From NCBI GenBank assembly GCA_045652815.1, contig JAZOLH010000030.1, forward strand, positions 1 through 48,764: a stretch of 48,764 bases of DNA, written 5' to 3'. The notes under the pieces were generated by a model. The model did no database searches. It saw nothing but the letters and a program-made list of their open reading frames with translations, and had not been told where the DNA came from. How positions within the stretch are numbered: the stretch's first letter is position 1; every line of letters starts with the position of its first letter. The position numbers and the translations under genes are program-made. This document shows positions 17,462 to 25,247 of the stretch, one piece after another. The stretch comes from UMGS755 sp045652815 (GTDB lineage: Bacteria; Bacillota; Clostridia; UBA1381; UBA9506).

Positions 17462-18484
17462 ATGAACGTAAACGATTTTAATTACGACTTGCCCGAAGAG
17501 TTGATTGCGCAAACACCGCTTGTTGACCGCACAGCTTCACGGCTTTTAGTCCTGAGCAAAGAAACCGGTGCCACTGAGCACCGGCATTTTGCTGATATAG
17601 CCGAATATATTCGTCCCGGCGACTGTCTGGTTTTAAATAACACCCGTGTGATCCCTGCCCGTCTCCTGGGTCAGCGTCCTTCCGGCGCTGCTGTTGAACT
17701 TCTTCTGCTCCGTCAGGTAGAAGGCGATGTGTGGGAAAGTTTAGTCCGCCCGGGCAAAAAGTGCCGCGTAGGTGATCAGGTGGTCTTTGGCGACGGACGT
17801 CTCTCTGCCGAAATCATCAAGGTAAAAGACGATGGCAACCGTTTGGTTGAGTTTCATTATAACGGAATTTTTAATGAAATTCTGGCAGAACTGGGCGAAA
17901 TGCCCCTGCCCCCTTATATTAAGGAAAAACTCGCCGACCCCGAGCGTTATCAAACCGTCTATGCCAAAACCCCCGGCTCTGCTGCCGCACCTACCGCAGG
18001 TCTTCACTTTACACAGGAACTTCTGAAAAAACTAGAAGATAAAGGCGTAAATATCGCCTATGTAACCCTGCACGTCGGTCTCGGCACCTTCCGTCCCGTT
18101 AAGGTGGATTCCATTGAGGAACACACGATGCATAGTGAGTTTTACAGCGTAACGGAAGAAACCGCAAAGCAGATTAACGAAGCCAAGCAAAAGGGCGGTC
18201 GCATCATTTGTGTCGGCACAACTGCCACTCGCGTGGTGGAAACTTTGGCGGATGAAAATGGTGTAATGCACGCAGGTAGCGGCGATACCAGTATCTTCAT
18301 CTACCCCGGTTACCGCTTTAAAATGACAGAAGCGCTGATTACCAACTTCCACCTGCCCAAATCCACTTTGGTGATGCTGGTTAGTGCTTTGGCCGGTCGC
18401 GACCATATTTTAGATGCGTATAACGAAGCTGTAAAAGAACGCTATCGTTTCTTCAGTTTCGGCGACGCGATGTTTATTCAATAA
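17462..18484 (+). CDS. queA: S-adenosylmethionine:tRNA ribosyltransferase-isomerase
   Basis: Transfers and isomerises the ribose of SAM onto 7-aminomethyl-7-deazaguanine in tRNA, forming epoxyqueuosine. 340 aa, normal length. It opens with FNYDLPEELIAQ and contains DCLVLNNTRVIPARL, SAAAPTAGLHF, LHVGLGTFRPV and TNFHLPKSTLVMLVSAL. Other queuosine genes (tgt, queG) and ruvB are not adjacent here. Last gene of the plus-strand block; a strong terminator follows. Confidence 0.97.
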   Translation: MNVNDFNYDLPEELIAQTPLVDRTASRLLVLSKETGATEHRHFADIAEYIRPGDCLVLNNTRVIPARLLGQRPSGAAVELLLLRQVEGDVWESLVRPGKKCRVGDQVVFGDGRLSAEIIKVKDDGNRLVEFHYNGIFNEILAELGEMPLPPYIKEKLADPERYQTVYAKTPGSAAAPTAGLHFTQELLKKLEDKGVNIAYVTLHVGLGTFRPVKVDSIEEHTMHSEFYSVTEETAKQINEAKQKGGRIICVGTTATRVVETLADENGVMHAGSGDTSIFIYPGYRFKMTEALITNFHLPKSTLVMLVSALAGRDHILDAYNEAVKERYRFFSFGDAMFIQ

Positions 18485-18490
18485 GAAATA

Positions 18491-18525
18491 AAAAGAGAGT
18501 TTGCAAATTGCAAACTCTCTTTTTT
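18491..18525 (+). terminator. Terminator after queA
   Basis: A near-perfect 33-base palindrome: AAAAGAGAGTTTGCAA (18491-18506), a single A, then its complement, ending in six Ts. The A-run on the left means it could also work on the opposite strand. Confidence 0.88.
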
Positions 18526-18538
18526 GTCATCAATCTTC

Positions 18539-18565
18539 CGGCGGGAGCAAGCCCCCGCCCTACAA
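18539..18565. repeat. REP-like palindromic repeat, copy 1
   Basis: A 27-base block built around GGCGGGAGC and GCCCCCGCC that can form a G+C-rich hairpin. An identical 27-base copy in the same orientation lies at 38169-38195. It sits between two convergent terminators, the usual place for REP-type elements. Confidence 0.75.
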
Positions 18566-18589
18566 GCACTTACACAAGGAAACTCAAAT

Positions 18590-18619
18590 AAAAAAAAGAA
18601 ATCCGCCAAAGCGGATTTC
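18590..18619 (-). terminator. Terminator of the infC-rpmI-rplT operon
   Basis: On the minus strand a 9-bp perfect stem (GAAATCCGC/GCGGATTTC, arms 18598-18606 and 18611-18619) with a 4-nt loop is followed by eight Ts (18590-18597). Confidence 0.88.
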
Positions 18620-18683
18620 CTCTTTAATAGTTATAAAACTATAAGTAACTTCGTCAAGCGTTCTGCGCTGAATCAGCCGATTC

Positions 18684-19037
18684 TTACAGAGCAGCTTTTG
18701 CTTTAGCAACTAATGCTGCAAAAGCTTCCTTATCGCTTACAGCGATTTCAGCCAGCATCTTTCTGTTCATGGTGATACCAGCCTTTTTCAGACCGTTCAT
18801 GAATGTAGAATAGTTCATGCCGTTCACTTTTGCCTGTGCGCTGATTCTAGCAATCCACAGACGACGGAAATCACGTTTCTTCTGTTTTCTGCCTACGTAA
18901 GCATAGGACAGGGATTTCATTACAGCCTGTTTAGCAGTTCTGAACAGTTTGCTTTTACCGCCTCTGTAACCTTTAGCCAGTTTTAAGATGCGTTTATGTC
19001 TTTTACGCGTGTTGAGCGCGCCTTTTACTCTTGCCAT
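18684..19037 (-). CDS. rplT: 50S ribosomal protein L20
   Basis: 117-aa early-assembly 50S protein. It begins MARVKGALNTRKRHK and contains KGYRGGKSKLFRTAKQAV and RRLWIARISAQ, all diagnostic. ATG behind GGAGG. L20 is the known repressor of infC-rpmI-rplT operons in low-GC Gram-positives, consistent with the attenuator upstream of infC. Confidence 0.97.
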   Translation of the reverse strand: MARVKGALNTRKRHKRILKLAKGYRGGKSKLFRTAKQAVMKSLSYAYVGRKQKKRDFRRLWIARISAQAKVNGMNYSTFMNGLKKAGITMNRKMLAEIAVSDKEAFAALVAKAKAAL

Positions 19038-19070
19038 TTATCTTACCTCCTGAAATTTCTCAATTCGTGA

Positions 19071-19268
19071 TTATTTGTAGGGAATCAGTTTCTTGATTAC
19101 CTTAGCGTTTGCATCGCAAGCGTATGCGCCTTTTCTCAGCAGGCGTTTTCTTTTAGTAGACTTCTTAGTCAGAATGTGGCTCTTAAAAGCATGTTTCATC
19201 TTGATTTTACCGTTCTTGGTTACTTTGAAACGTTTTGCAGAAGCCCTGTGTGTTTTAATCTTAGGCAT
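19071..19268 (-). CDS. rpmI: 50S ribosomal protein L35
   Basis: 65-aa basic protein with MPKIKTHRASAKRFKVT and SHILTKKSTKRKRLLRK, typical of L35. It lies between infC and rplT as in most bacteria. Confidence 0.97.
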   Translation of the reverse strand: MPKIKTHRASAKRFKVTKNGKIKMKHAFKSHILTKKSTKRKRLLRKGAYACDANAKVIKKLIPYK

Positions 19269-19319
19269 AGTTTGGTACTCCTTCCACTTAATAAATTATT
19301 AATTACAACGTAAAATATC

Positions 19320-19844
19320 TCAATCCTTTTTCGCACCGGGAGCAATCAGTATGTGCATACTGCGACCCTCCAGTTTCGGTGCCTTGTCGGCTGTGCCGTA
19401 TTCAGAAAGTGCATCACGGAAACGCTCTAAGTTCTTAGCACCCAAAGCGGAGTGTGCAATTTCTCTACCGCGAAAACGGATAGAAACCTTAACTTTATCC
19501 CCGTCTTTTAAGAATTTTTTAGCATGATTTAATTTAGTTTCAAAGTCATGCTCATCAATAGAAGCGGAAATACGCAGTTCCTTGATATTGATGGTTTTCT
19601 GATTTTTACGCGCTTCTTTATCACGTTTTGCCAGTTCGAACTTGTATTTACCATAGTCCATAACTTTGCAAACCGGGGGTTCAGCTTTAGGCGCAATTAA
19701 AACCAAATCCAGATTTTTCTGATATGCCACATCCAAGGCTTCAGAACTGGACATAAGACCAAGCTGTTCTCCTTCCGGACCAACCAGACGAACCTGAGCT
19801 GCTCTGATTTCTTCATTGATTTTCATTTCCTGCTTACTGATGAT
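19320..19844 (-). CDS. infC: Translation initiation factor IF-3, likely ATC start
   Basis: Binds the 30S subunit and checks start-codon choice. The N-domain (NEEIRAAQVRLVGPEGEQLG), linker (ARKNQKTINIKELR) and C-domain (ASIRFRGREI, EGRSMHILIAPG) are all present. The first ATG (19824-19826) has no proper ribosome site, but upstream in-frame codons read ISKQEMK, matching the start of known Firmicutes IF-3. GGAGG at 19851-19855 lies 6 nt before an ATC at 19842-19844 (a second ATC is next to it). I therefore place the start at ATC, giving 174 aa; from the ATG it would be 168 aa. Rare start codons are a known hallmark of infC. Confidence 0.92.
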   Translation of the reverse strand: MISKQEMKINEEIRAAQVRLVGPEGEQLGLMSSSEALDVAYQKNLDLVLIAPKAEPPVCKVMDYGKYKFELAKRDKEARKNQKTINIKELRISASIDEHDFETKLNHAKKFLKDGDKVKVSIRFRGREIAHSALGAKNLERFRDALSEYGTADKAPKLEGRSMHILIAPGAKKD

Positions 19845-19870
19845 AAAACACCTCCAAAGTTTTCAGGGAA

Positions 19871-19904
19871 AATTAAAAATGCGGACAGGCCAAACCTATC
19901 CGCA
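19871..19904 (-). terminator. Attenuator terminator in the infC leader (L20-leader type)
   Basis: On the minus strand TGCGGATAGG and CCTGTCCGCA (plus-strand arms 19895-19904 and 19880-19889) form a 10-bp stem with one G-U pair and are followed by TTTTT. It lies between the promoter and infC, where Firmicutes carry the L20 leader. The preceding region (19905-19975) is long enough for an antiterminator and an L20 site. Confidence 0.75.
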
Positions 19905-19990
19905 AATACACTTCAATCATAAAGCATATTGACCATTTAGGCTTTGCCTGATGGTGGAAAACAAAAGTTTCCGCTTACTCACACTCAAAT

Positions 19991-20019
19991 AGTATAACAT
20001 ACCTTTTTCCCTTTGTCAA
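19991..20019 (-). promoter_or_regulatory. Promoter of infC-rpmI-rplT
   Basis: TTGACA (20014-20019) and TATACT (19991-19996) on the minus strand, 17 bp apart, with TGT before the -10. The leader to infC would be about 140 nt. Confidence 0.85.
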
Positions 20020-20044
20020 CACATTTTTTCCATTTTTTTGTTTT

Positions 20045-20530
20045 TCATTCTACATATGTAATGGGCGTGCCCGAAAACGCGGCCTCAAGGCTCTCCAGCG
20101 TCTTATCCAGTTCCTCAGCCGGTAGCAACACCGCTATGGCGGAAGCCGAACTTTCCACCATAGCAATCTCTGCCCCCGAGGATTTTAACGCCTTAAAAAA
20201 CGTTGCGAGCACGCCCGTTGTTTCAGCCCCAAACTCCCCTTTGAGAACAATTTTAGAATAATCGCCCGAAACTTCAATACAGGCATCAGAGCAGCAGGGT
20301 TTTGCCCCGCAAACCGCCTTCATCACCTTGGTTACATCGCAGTTTATCACCGAAAAGGAAAGCCCGCCACGACTGCTTCTGCGAGGCGGTACAAGGCTGA
20401 TTAAATCCACAACCGCGCCGGCTTCTGACAGACTTGCAAACAAATCGCAAACGGTGTCTGCCTGACATGTGCCGCAGGGCACCCGCACCAAAACCACATC
20501 AAACGAAACCAAAAGTTCTTGCCGACTCAA
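20045..20530 (-). CDS. ACT-domain protein resembling the aspartokinase regulatory region
   Basis: 161 aa. Two ACT-like units can be recognised: about 10-85 (VDLISLVPPRRSSRGGLSFSV) and about 92-158 (LKGEFGAETTGVLATFFKALKSS followed by IAVLLPAEELDKTLESL), close to the C-terminal regulatory domains of aspartate kinases but with no kinase domain. It holds eight cysteines, including VPCGTC and KPCCSDAC. The likely start is a TTG (20528-20530) overlapping the stop of the M23 gene, with GGAGG almost directly upstream. It may be a free amino-acid sensor; function unknown. Confidence 0.65.
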   Translation of the reverse strand: MSRQELLVSFDVVLVRVPCGTCQADTVCDLFASLSEAGAVVDLISLVPPRRSSRGGLSFSVINCDVTKVMKAVCGAKPCCSDACIEVSGDYSKIVLKGEFGAETTGVLATFFKALKSSGAEIAMVESSASAIAVLLPAEELDKTLESLEAAFSGTPITYVE

Positions 20531-21552
20531 TCCTCCGTCCCCTCCTCAAACATCTGGTAAACCCGCTCATATTCCTTATCCTCTCCCCGCACCACCGCAC
20601 TTTTATTTTGGTCCAGAAGTTTCGTAATGGCATACATATCGATCCAAATCTGATTTGTGCCATCCTTTTGGGATTCGTCAAAAATCAACTGAATCCCATA
20701 GTGCAAATGGGGTGTGTTGATGTTATTCACATTCTCCTTGGTGCTGTACCCCGTCATACCCATATAGCCAATCACATCCCCCGCTGTCACAATTTTACCC
20801 TCGTACATATCATTGTAGGGATGATCCTTGCGCAGATGGGCGTAATAATAGTACCGCTTCTTATCAAAACTGCGAATACCGATACGCCAGCCGCCATATT
20901 GATTCCAGCCCACGCATTCCACAACGCCGGACTCCACCGCAACAATAGGCGTACCCACGCTCCCCATCAGGTCGTGCCCCAAATGTTTACGCTTATAGCC
21001 ATAGGACCGCCCGTTGCCAAAGTCGTCATAGTGACTGTAACTATACCCCTTTGCAATGGGCGAAAAGACTTTCAGTCCATATTTTTCCACCACTTTTTTG
21101 CCCCCGTTTTCATCAGGCACCTCAATGGAAAAATCGCCGACAAATTCATCCAAAACTGCCCCGTATGCCTCTTTAAAATAGGCATAGTTCTTCATATCTT
21201 TGCCCAGTTCATCAATGGTCTTTTGCTCCTCTTTAACCTGCGCCGCCAGTTTTTCAACATCACTCTTTTTAAAGCGACCAAAATCCCCACCGTATTTCGT
21301 GCCAAGGTAGGCTAAAACATCCACGGTTTTCAGGTGAGTATCTGAACTTTGAGTGGCAATATCCAGTTCCACCGCTTTGCAAAGTGCCTCATGGGTCACT
21401 GAAAAATCCACCCATTTTATGTAGGTTTTTTCTTCTGTTTTTTCCGCCATAGTCTGCCTCACATTTGGAAAAAGCACCACAGCAGACAAGGTGACCAACA
21501 CAAGACAAAAGGAAAGCAAAACTATTTTATATTGACTCACAAAAGAGTTCAA
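20527..21552 (-). CDS. Membrane-anchored M23 family metallopeptidase
   Basis: 341 aa. An N-terminal membrane anchor (about 10-28) is followed by a helical region (about 95-135, Lys/Glu-rich) and a C-terminal LytM/M23 domain. Zinc and catalytic residues are visible: GHDL (H193, D194), YAHL (H239) and HLHYG (H282, H284). It probably cuts peptidoglycan cross-bridges, or is a SpoIIQ-like factor. The TTG at 21550-21552 lies 9 nt after GGAGG; an ATG at 21588 has no spacing to its site. It lies between the deacetylase and ACT genes, with overlapping ends. Confidence 0.82.
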   Translation of the reverse strand: MNSFVSQYKIVLLSFCLVLVTLSAVVLFPNVRQTMAEKTEEKTYIKWVDFSVTHEALCKAVELDIATQSSDTHLKTVDVLAYLGTKYGGDFGRFKKSDVEKLAAQVKEEQKTIDELGKDMKNYAYFKEAYGAVLDEFVGDFSIEVPDENGGKKVVEKYGLKVFSPIAKGYSYSHYDDFGNGRSYGYKRKHLGHDLMGSVGTPIVAVESGVVECVGWNQYGGWRIGIRSFDKKRYYYYAHLRKDHPYNDMYEGKIVTAGDVIGYMGMTGYSTKENVNNINTPHLHYGIQLIFDESQKDGTNQIWIDMYAITKLLDQNKSAVVRGEDKEYERVYQMFEEGTED

Positions 21553-21580
21553 AAAAACCACCTCCCTATGTCGAAAACAA

Positions 21581-22366
21581 TCACGCATCCTCTTTCTGTT
21601 CTGCTTTAACCTGTGTGCCCTGATTGTTTATCTTAGTGGGTTCGGGGAGCAAAAGTTCCGTGGCGGTAACAAATTTGTATCCATCAGCCTTAAGTTTTTT
21701 AATCACTTCCGGCAGTGCCGCAGGGGTGTTCTTTGCCCCGTTGTGAAAGAGCATAACAGAGCCCGGTTTCACCCGCTTTGTCACCCGAAGAACAATATCT
21801 TCTGCCGCCAAATCCTTCCAGTCTAAACTGTCCACATCCCATTGGAGTGTTTTGTGCCCCGTCTCTTCCGCCGCCAAAATCACGGTGTTGTTATATTCCC
21901 CATAAGGTCCGCGAAACAAGGTGGGGCGTTTTCCCGTTATGGCTTCAATTTTATCGTCACAGTTTACAATCTCCTGCCGCACCTTTTCGGCAGATAACTG
22001 ATTGATATGGGGATGGGTATCGGAATGGTTCATAATTTCGTGACCGCTATCTGCAAACTTTTTCACCGACTGCGGATATTTTTCCACCCAATCTCCCACC
22101 ATAAAAAAGGTGGCCTTCACCTGATGCTCATCTAAGATTTTGATGAGTATATCCGTATCCGCATCATCCCAGGCCGCATCAAAGGTCAGGGCACAAACCT
22201 TTTCCTGCCCTCTGTCAACATTGTAAATGGGGAGCAGTCTCTCCGCCCCTTCTTCATTGAACACATCTGCCGCCTGCCCGCCACCAACACAGAACAGGCA
22301 TAAAGCCGAAACAAACAGTAAAGCATACACCAAAACCAAACGCTTTGAGAGTAAAAACAGTTTCAC
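21581..22366 (-). CDS. Polysaccharide deacetylase, PdaB-like
   Basis: 261-aa NodB-type deacetylase for peptidoglycan or spore cortex. The signal or anchor segment (about 8-28) is followed by a catalytic domain at about 55-245. It has TFDAAW in place of the usual TFDDG, metal-binding His114 and His118 in NHSDTHPH, RGPYGEYN and LFHNGAKNT. The altered first motif resembles PdaB sporulation deacetylases. The start is a GTG at 22364-22366 behind AAGGTGG. It heads a pdaB-M23-ACT unit. Confidence 0.85.
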   Translation of the reverse strand: MKLFLLSKRLVLVYALLFVSALCLFCVGGGQAADVFNEEGAERLLPIYNVDRGQEKVCALTFDAAWDDADTDILIKILDEHQVKATFFMVGDWVEKYPQSVKKFADSGHEIMNHSDTHPHINQLSAEKVRQEIVNCDDKIEAITGKRPTLFRGPYGEYNNTVILAAEETGHKTLQWDVDSLDWKDLAAEDIVLRVTKRVKPGSVMLFHNGAKNTPAALPEVIKKLKADGYKFVTATELLLPEPTKINNQGTQVKAEQKEDA

Positions 22367-22438
22367 AAAACCACCTTGCCTTTCATAGATTCTGATTCAA
22401 TTATTATCTATGAAAAAAGCCCACGCTCTATGACAATC

Positions 22439-22477
22439 AAAAAGACTGCAAGTCACAGAATCACTTGCAGTCTTTTT
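22439..22477 (-). terminator. Terminator overlapping the end of ytxC
   Basis: A perfect 15-bp stem (arms 22439-22453 and 22463-22477) with a 9-nt loop and five Ts on the minus strand. The upstream arm lies inside the last codons of ytxC. The mirror A/T runs make it potentially bidirectional. Confidence 0.85.
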
Positions 22478-23300
22478 GACAAATCGGGCACCCGTCGCAA
22501 TAGCGAATCTGTCCGCCAAACACCTGCGAAATGGTGGAAAACAGTTCGCGATTGCGGATATGTTGGCGGTTATGCACCGTAATCTCCATAGGCGCCAAGG
22601 TGATTAAAACACTGATGAGCAAATCATCGTACGCCTCTTCGGTAAGCAGCGCCGCACTTTCCACAAAATCAGAAAAACAGCGGGCGGTAATATCTTCCCC
22701 TTGCTCATTTTCTATCCTGTAGCCACCCTCTGCCACAACCACGTGAATCATTTCAGGTCGGGGTGATTGAATATTCACAAAGTATTTTAAAAGTTCCACA
22801 AATTCTTCATATTCTTTGTGTGCCACATATTGTTCAATGAGCCGCTCCGCCAGTTTTTCAAGCAACGCCTCATACTCTTTTAGCCGAAAGGCCACAAAAC
22901 CGTCCATCAGCATGGTGGAGTCTTCCTGCAGATAGTCATAAATGCTAAGAATCACCGATTGTTTGCGGGCTCTGTACCCTACCTCCGCATCATCGGACAA
23001 CCGTTCCACGCTTTTTAAAATCTCCCGTTTGGCAACCACGGACAACTCTTTATATTTTTCTTCAATGATTTTCCGCAAAAACCCCAGTTCATAGCGGTCG
23101 ATAATATATTCTGCCACCACGTTCACATAGCGGTCTAAAACAAACAAATCATCCCGTGGGCGAAACTCAATATATGTCACAGATTCTGTATCATCGTCTT
23201 TAAAAATCGTAATGGGAAACACGCATTCGGGATGCCCGAACAATCTCGACTGAATCAGGTTCACATCGCCGCTCATTCCCAATGTAATACGGTCAAACAC
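22461..23300 (-). CDS. ytxC: Sporulation protein YtxC family
   Basis: About 279 aa; matches the YtxC family of Bacillus and clostridia (KIIEEKYKELSVVAKREI, the RARKQSVILSIYDYLQ region, FVAFRLKEYEALLEKL). Its molecular role in sporulation is not known. The C-terminus is a cysteine cluster, CDGCPICQKDCK, whose last codons also form the terminator stem. A GTG at 23298-23300 is 8 nt after AAGGAG; a GTG three codons upstream (23309) overlaps that site. In Bacillus ytxC also lies near infC-rpmI-rplT, so the neighbourhood is conserved. Confidence 0.8.
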   Translation of the reverse strand: MFDRITLGMSGDVNLIQSRLFGHPECVFPITIFKDDDTESVTYIEFRPRDDLFVLDRYVNVVAEYIIDRYELGFLRKIIEEKYKELSVVAKREILKSVERLSDDAEVGYRARKQSVILSIYDYLQEDSTMLMDGFVAFRLKEYEALLEKLAERLIEQYVAHKEYEEFVELLKYFVNIQSPRPEMIHVVVAEGGYRIENEQGEDITARCFSDFVESAALLTEEAYDDLLISVLITLAPMEITVHNRQHIRNRELFSTISQVFGGQIRYCDGCPICQKDCK

Positions 23301-23397
23301 ATTTTTCACTCCTTGGCCACAACAATGCTGTTATTGTTGCCTTTTTTACTTCATTGTATGCAACCGCCATCCTTTCCGTGCAACTTTTATTTTTCCC

Positions 23398-23426
23398 TTG
23401 AATTTACCCCCAAAAATGAGTATAAT
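23398..23426 (+). promoter_or_regulatory. Promoter of the DJ-1 family gene
   Basis: TTGAAT (23398-23403), 17-bp spacer, TATAAT (23421-23426); coding starts 35 bp downstream. Confidence 0.78.
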
Positions 23427-23460
23427 ATAAATATATACTATAAGCGAAAGGACGTTTTAT

Positions 23461-23997
23461 ATGAATTACGTATTTTTAGCCGACGGTTTTGAAGAAATCG
23501 AAGCACTGGCAGTTGTGGATATTCTCCGCCGCTGTGGTATCGAAACCAAAACTGTTTCCATTACCGATACTTTAGTGGTGGACGGCACCCACGGTGTTCC
23601 CGTTACTGCTGACATCACTCTTTCTGAAGCTGATTTAGATGCGGCTTCTGCCCTGATTTTGCCGGGCGGTCTGCCGGGCGCTGATAACCTGCAAGCTTGC
23701 GACAAATTAAACAAAGCATTGGTGAAAGCATTTGAAGATGGCCGCATCGTTGCCGCTATCTGTGCCGCACCGAAAGTGCTGGGCGCTCTGGGCATTTTAG
23801 ATGGCAAAAAAGCCACCTGCTACCCCGGCGTAGAAGGTCAGCTTACAGGCGCTACCTATCTGACCGACTCCGTTGTTCGTGACGGTAACCTGATTACCTC
23901 CCGCGGTCCTGCCACCGCTACCTGCTTTGCTTTTGCTCTGGCAGAGGCACAGGGCGCAGACTTTGCACCTGTTTTCAAAGGTATGCTGTTTGAATAA
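23461..23997 (+). CDS. DJ-1/PfpI family protein
   Basis: 178 aa, the size of YajL/ThiJ-type DJ-1 proteins, which act as glyoxalase or stress proteins in other organisms. The conserved N-terminal Glu region GFEEIEA, LPGG near 68-70 and the nucleophilic-elbow cysteine in AAICAAPK (C101) are all present. It begins with ATG behind an AAAGGA site and has its own promoter; yajC has a separate promoter. The exact substrate is unknown. Confidence 0.9.
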   Translation: MNYVFLADGFEEIEALAVVDILRRCGIETKTVSITDTLVVDGTHGVPVTADITLSEADLDAASALILPGGLPGADNLQACDKLNKALVKAFEDGRIVAAICAAPKVLGALGILDGKKATCYPGVEGQLTGATYLTDSVVRDGNLITSRGPATATCFAFALAEAQGADFAPVFKGMLFE

Positions 23998-24039
23998 TAC
24001 AATCGTTTGATTGTAATTCTTAAACCTTATAAAAACCTA

Positions 24040-24068
24040 TTGATAAATAGACAGAAAAAAGGTATAAT
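24040..24068 (+). promoter_or_regulatory. Promoter of yajC
   Basis: TTGATA (24040-24045), 17-bp spacer, TATAAT (24063-24068), about 60 bp before the start codon. It probably begins the transcript that continues through the TIGR04086-type gene to scfA. Confidence 0.8.
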
Positions 24069-24128
24069 TAAAGGTAATGTAAAGGCCGTTTTTTGCGGTA
24101 TTTACGCATCATTTTGGAGGTGTAACTT

Positions 24129-24473
24129 ATGTTAACTGTTTTTGCACAACCCGCAGCAGATGCAGCAGCACAGCAGGCCGCTGGTCCCATGGCGCTGATT
24201 TCATCTTTCCTGCCCATGATTTTATTATTCGTGGTGTTCTATTTTATCTTAATCAGACCCCAGCGCAAACGCGATAAGGAAAATCGTGAAATGCTGGCAG
24301 CTTTAAAAGTTGGCGATAAAATCACAACCATCGGTGGTATCGTTGGTACTATCACAAAAGTGAAAGACGAAAAAATCGTCATCGAAACCGGCACCAGCAC
24401 TGAAAAAATGCCCATGACTTTAGAACGTTGGGCTGTTAGAAGTGTTGAAAAGAAGGTTTCTGACGCAAAATAA
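24129..24473 (+). CDS. yajC: Preprotein translocase subunit YajC
   Basis: 114-aa accessory subunit of the Sec translocon. One membrane segment (about 24-45, PMILLFVVFYFILIRPQRKR) ends in the family's RPQRKR box. A small cytoplasmic domain with GDKITTIGGIVGTI follows. ATG behind GGAGG. YajC next to the SCIFF locus is a recurring clostridial arrangement. Confidence 0.94.
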   Translation: MLTVFAQPAADAAAQQAAGPMALISSFLPMILLFVVFYFILIRPQRKRDKENREMLAALKVGDKITTIGGIVGTITKVKDEKIVIETGTSTEKMPMTLERWAVRSVEKKVSDAK

Positions 24474-24535
24474 GTATGGCATAAAGCCCTTCCCCCGAGC
24501 ATACGGTGTAATAACTAAATGTCGGGAGGAACTTT

Positions 24536-24958
24536 ATGTTGTCAACAAGTTTTAAGCAAGTTAAAGAAAGTAACTTTTCCATTCTGTCCCGAAGCGGTTT
24601 TCTCCGTGGCTTAGGTCTTGCTCTCGGGTTTACCTTTTCAGTGTTTCTGATCAGTGCCCTGCTCCTGACCTACACGCCGCTCCCCGAATCCGCCATCCCC
24701 TTAATCAGCTTAGGCACGTTACTCGTCAGCATTCTGCTTTCCGGTGCTGTCTCGGCCAAAAAGGTGGGGCATCACGGATATCTTTCGGGCGCTTTGGCAG
24801 GATGTACATATTGCCTTTTGCTTTACCTTGCATCTATGATCATTGCCGGCGAATGGATTTTCGGCAGTTATGTTCTCATTTTACTTTTAATTGGTGTATT
24901 TGGCGGTGCCGCCGGCGGAATTATAGGCATCAATCTCTCGCCTAAAAAACGTCGCTAA
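24536..24958 (+). CDS. TIGR04086-type small membrane protein
   Basis: 140 aa with four hydrophobic segments (about 25-48, 52-68, 80-100 and 108-130), a short cytoplasmic N-terminus and a basic KKRR end. The size, topology and position between yajC and the SCIFF peptide gene match the TIGR04086 family of clostridia. Function unknown. GGGAGG precedes the ATG. Confidence 0.75.
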   Translation: MLSTSFKQVKESNFSILSRSGFLRGLGLALGFTFSVFLISALLLTYTPLPESAIPLISLGTLLVSILLSGAVSAKKVGHHGYLSGALAGCTYCLLLYLASMIIAGEWIFGSYVLILLLIGVFGGAAGGIIGINLSPKKRR

Positions 24959-24996
24959 GCCGTCTTTAGAATTTTAAACACAAAGGAGGATTAACC

Positions 24997-25137
24997 ATGA
25001 AACATATTAAAGTTGTAACCAAAGGTACTTTAAAAGAAACCGCAAAGAAAGGCGGCTGTGGCGAATGCCAGACTTCTTGTCAGTCCGCTTGCAAAACCTC
25101 TTGCACCATCGCTAACCAGAAGTGCGAAAGAGCGTAA
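24997..25137 (+). CDS. scfA: SCIFF ribosomal peptide precursor
   Basis: 46-aa precursor of the six-cysteines-in-forty-five family. The N-terminal leader (MKHIKVVTKGTLKETAKKGG) is followed by a core with six cysteines at 21, 24, 28, 32, 36 and 43. The neighbouring radical SAM enzyme makes thioether links between a Cys and a residue such as Thr. ATG behind GGAGG. It is followed by a terminator-like hairpin before scfB. The biological role of the mature peptide is not settled. Confidence 0.95.
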   Translation: MKHIKVVTKGTLKETAKKGGCGECQTSCQSACKTSCTIANQKCERA

Positions 25138-25150
25138 ATCATTTGCGATA

Positions 25151-25184
25151 AAGCAGGGCTGGAACATCCGGCCTTGCTTTTTTT
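25151..25184 (+). terminator. Terminator-like hairpin between scfA and scfB
   Basis: A 13-bp stem with two G-U pairs (arms 25151-25163 and 25167-25179), ACA loop and seven Ts. It starts 13 bases after the scfA stop and would let the peptide be made in excess over its maturase. Confidence 0.82.
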
Positions 25185-25247
25185 ACGATTAGGCATATTC
25201 TCTGTATGCCCTATCGCAAGAAAAGCAAAAGAAAGGATACAAATACC

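Noticed and set aside
20434..21315. 293-codon open frame on the plus strand
   Set aside because: It is antisense to the M23 peptidase, whose motifs and start are clear; the frame has no family resemblance or ribosome site.
23320..23345. Plus-strand terminator CAACAAT/ATTGTTG with following Ts
   Set aside because: No plus-strand gene precedes it and it lies at the start of ytxC, so a terminator role is unsupported.
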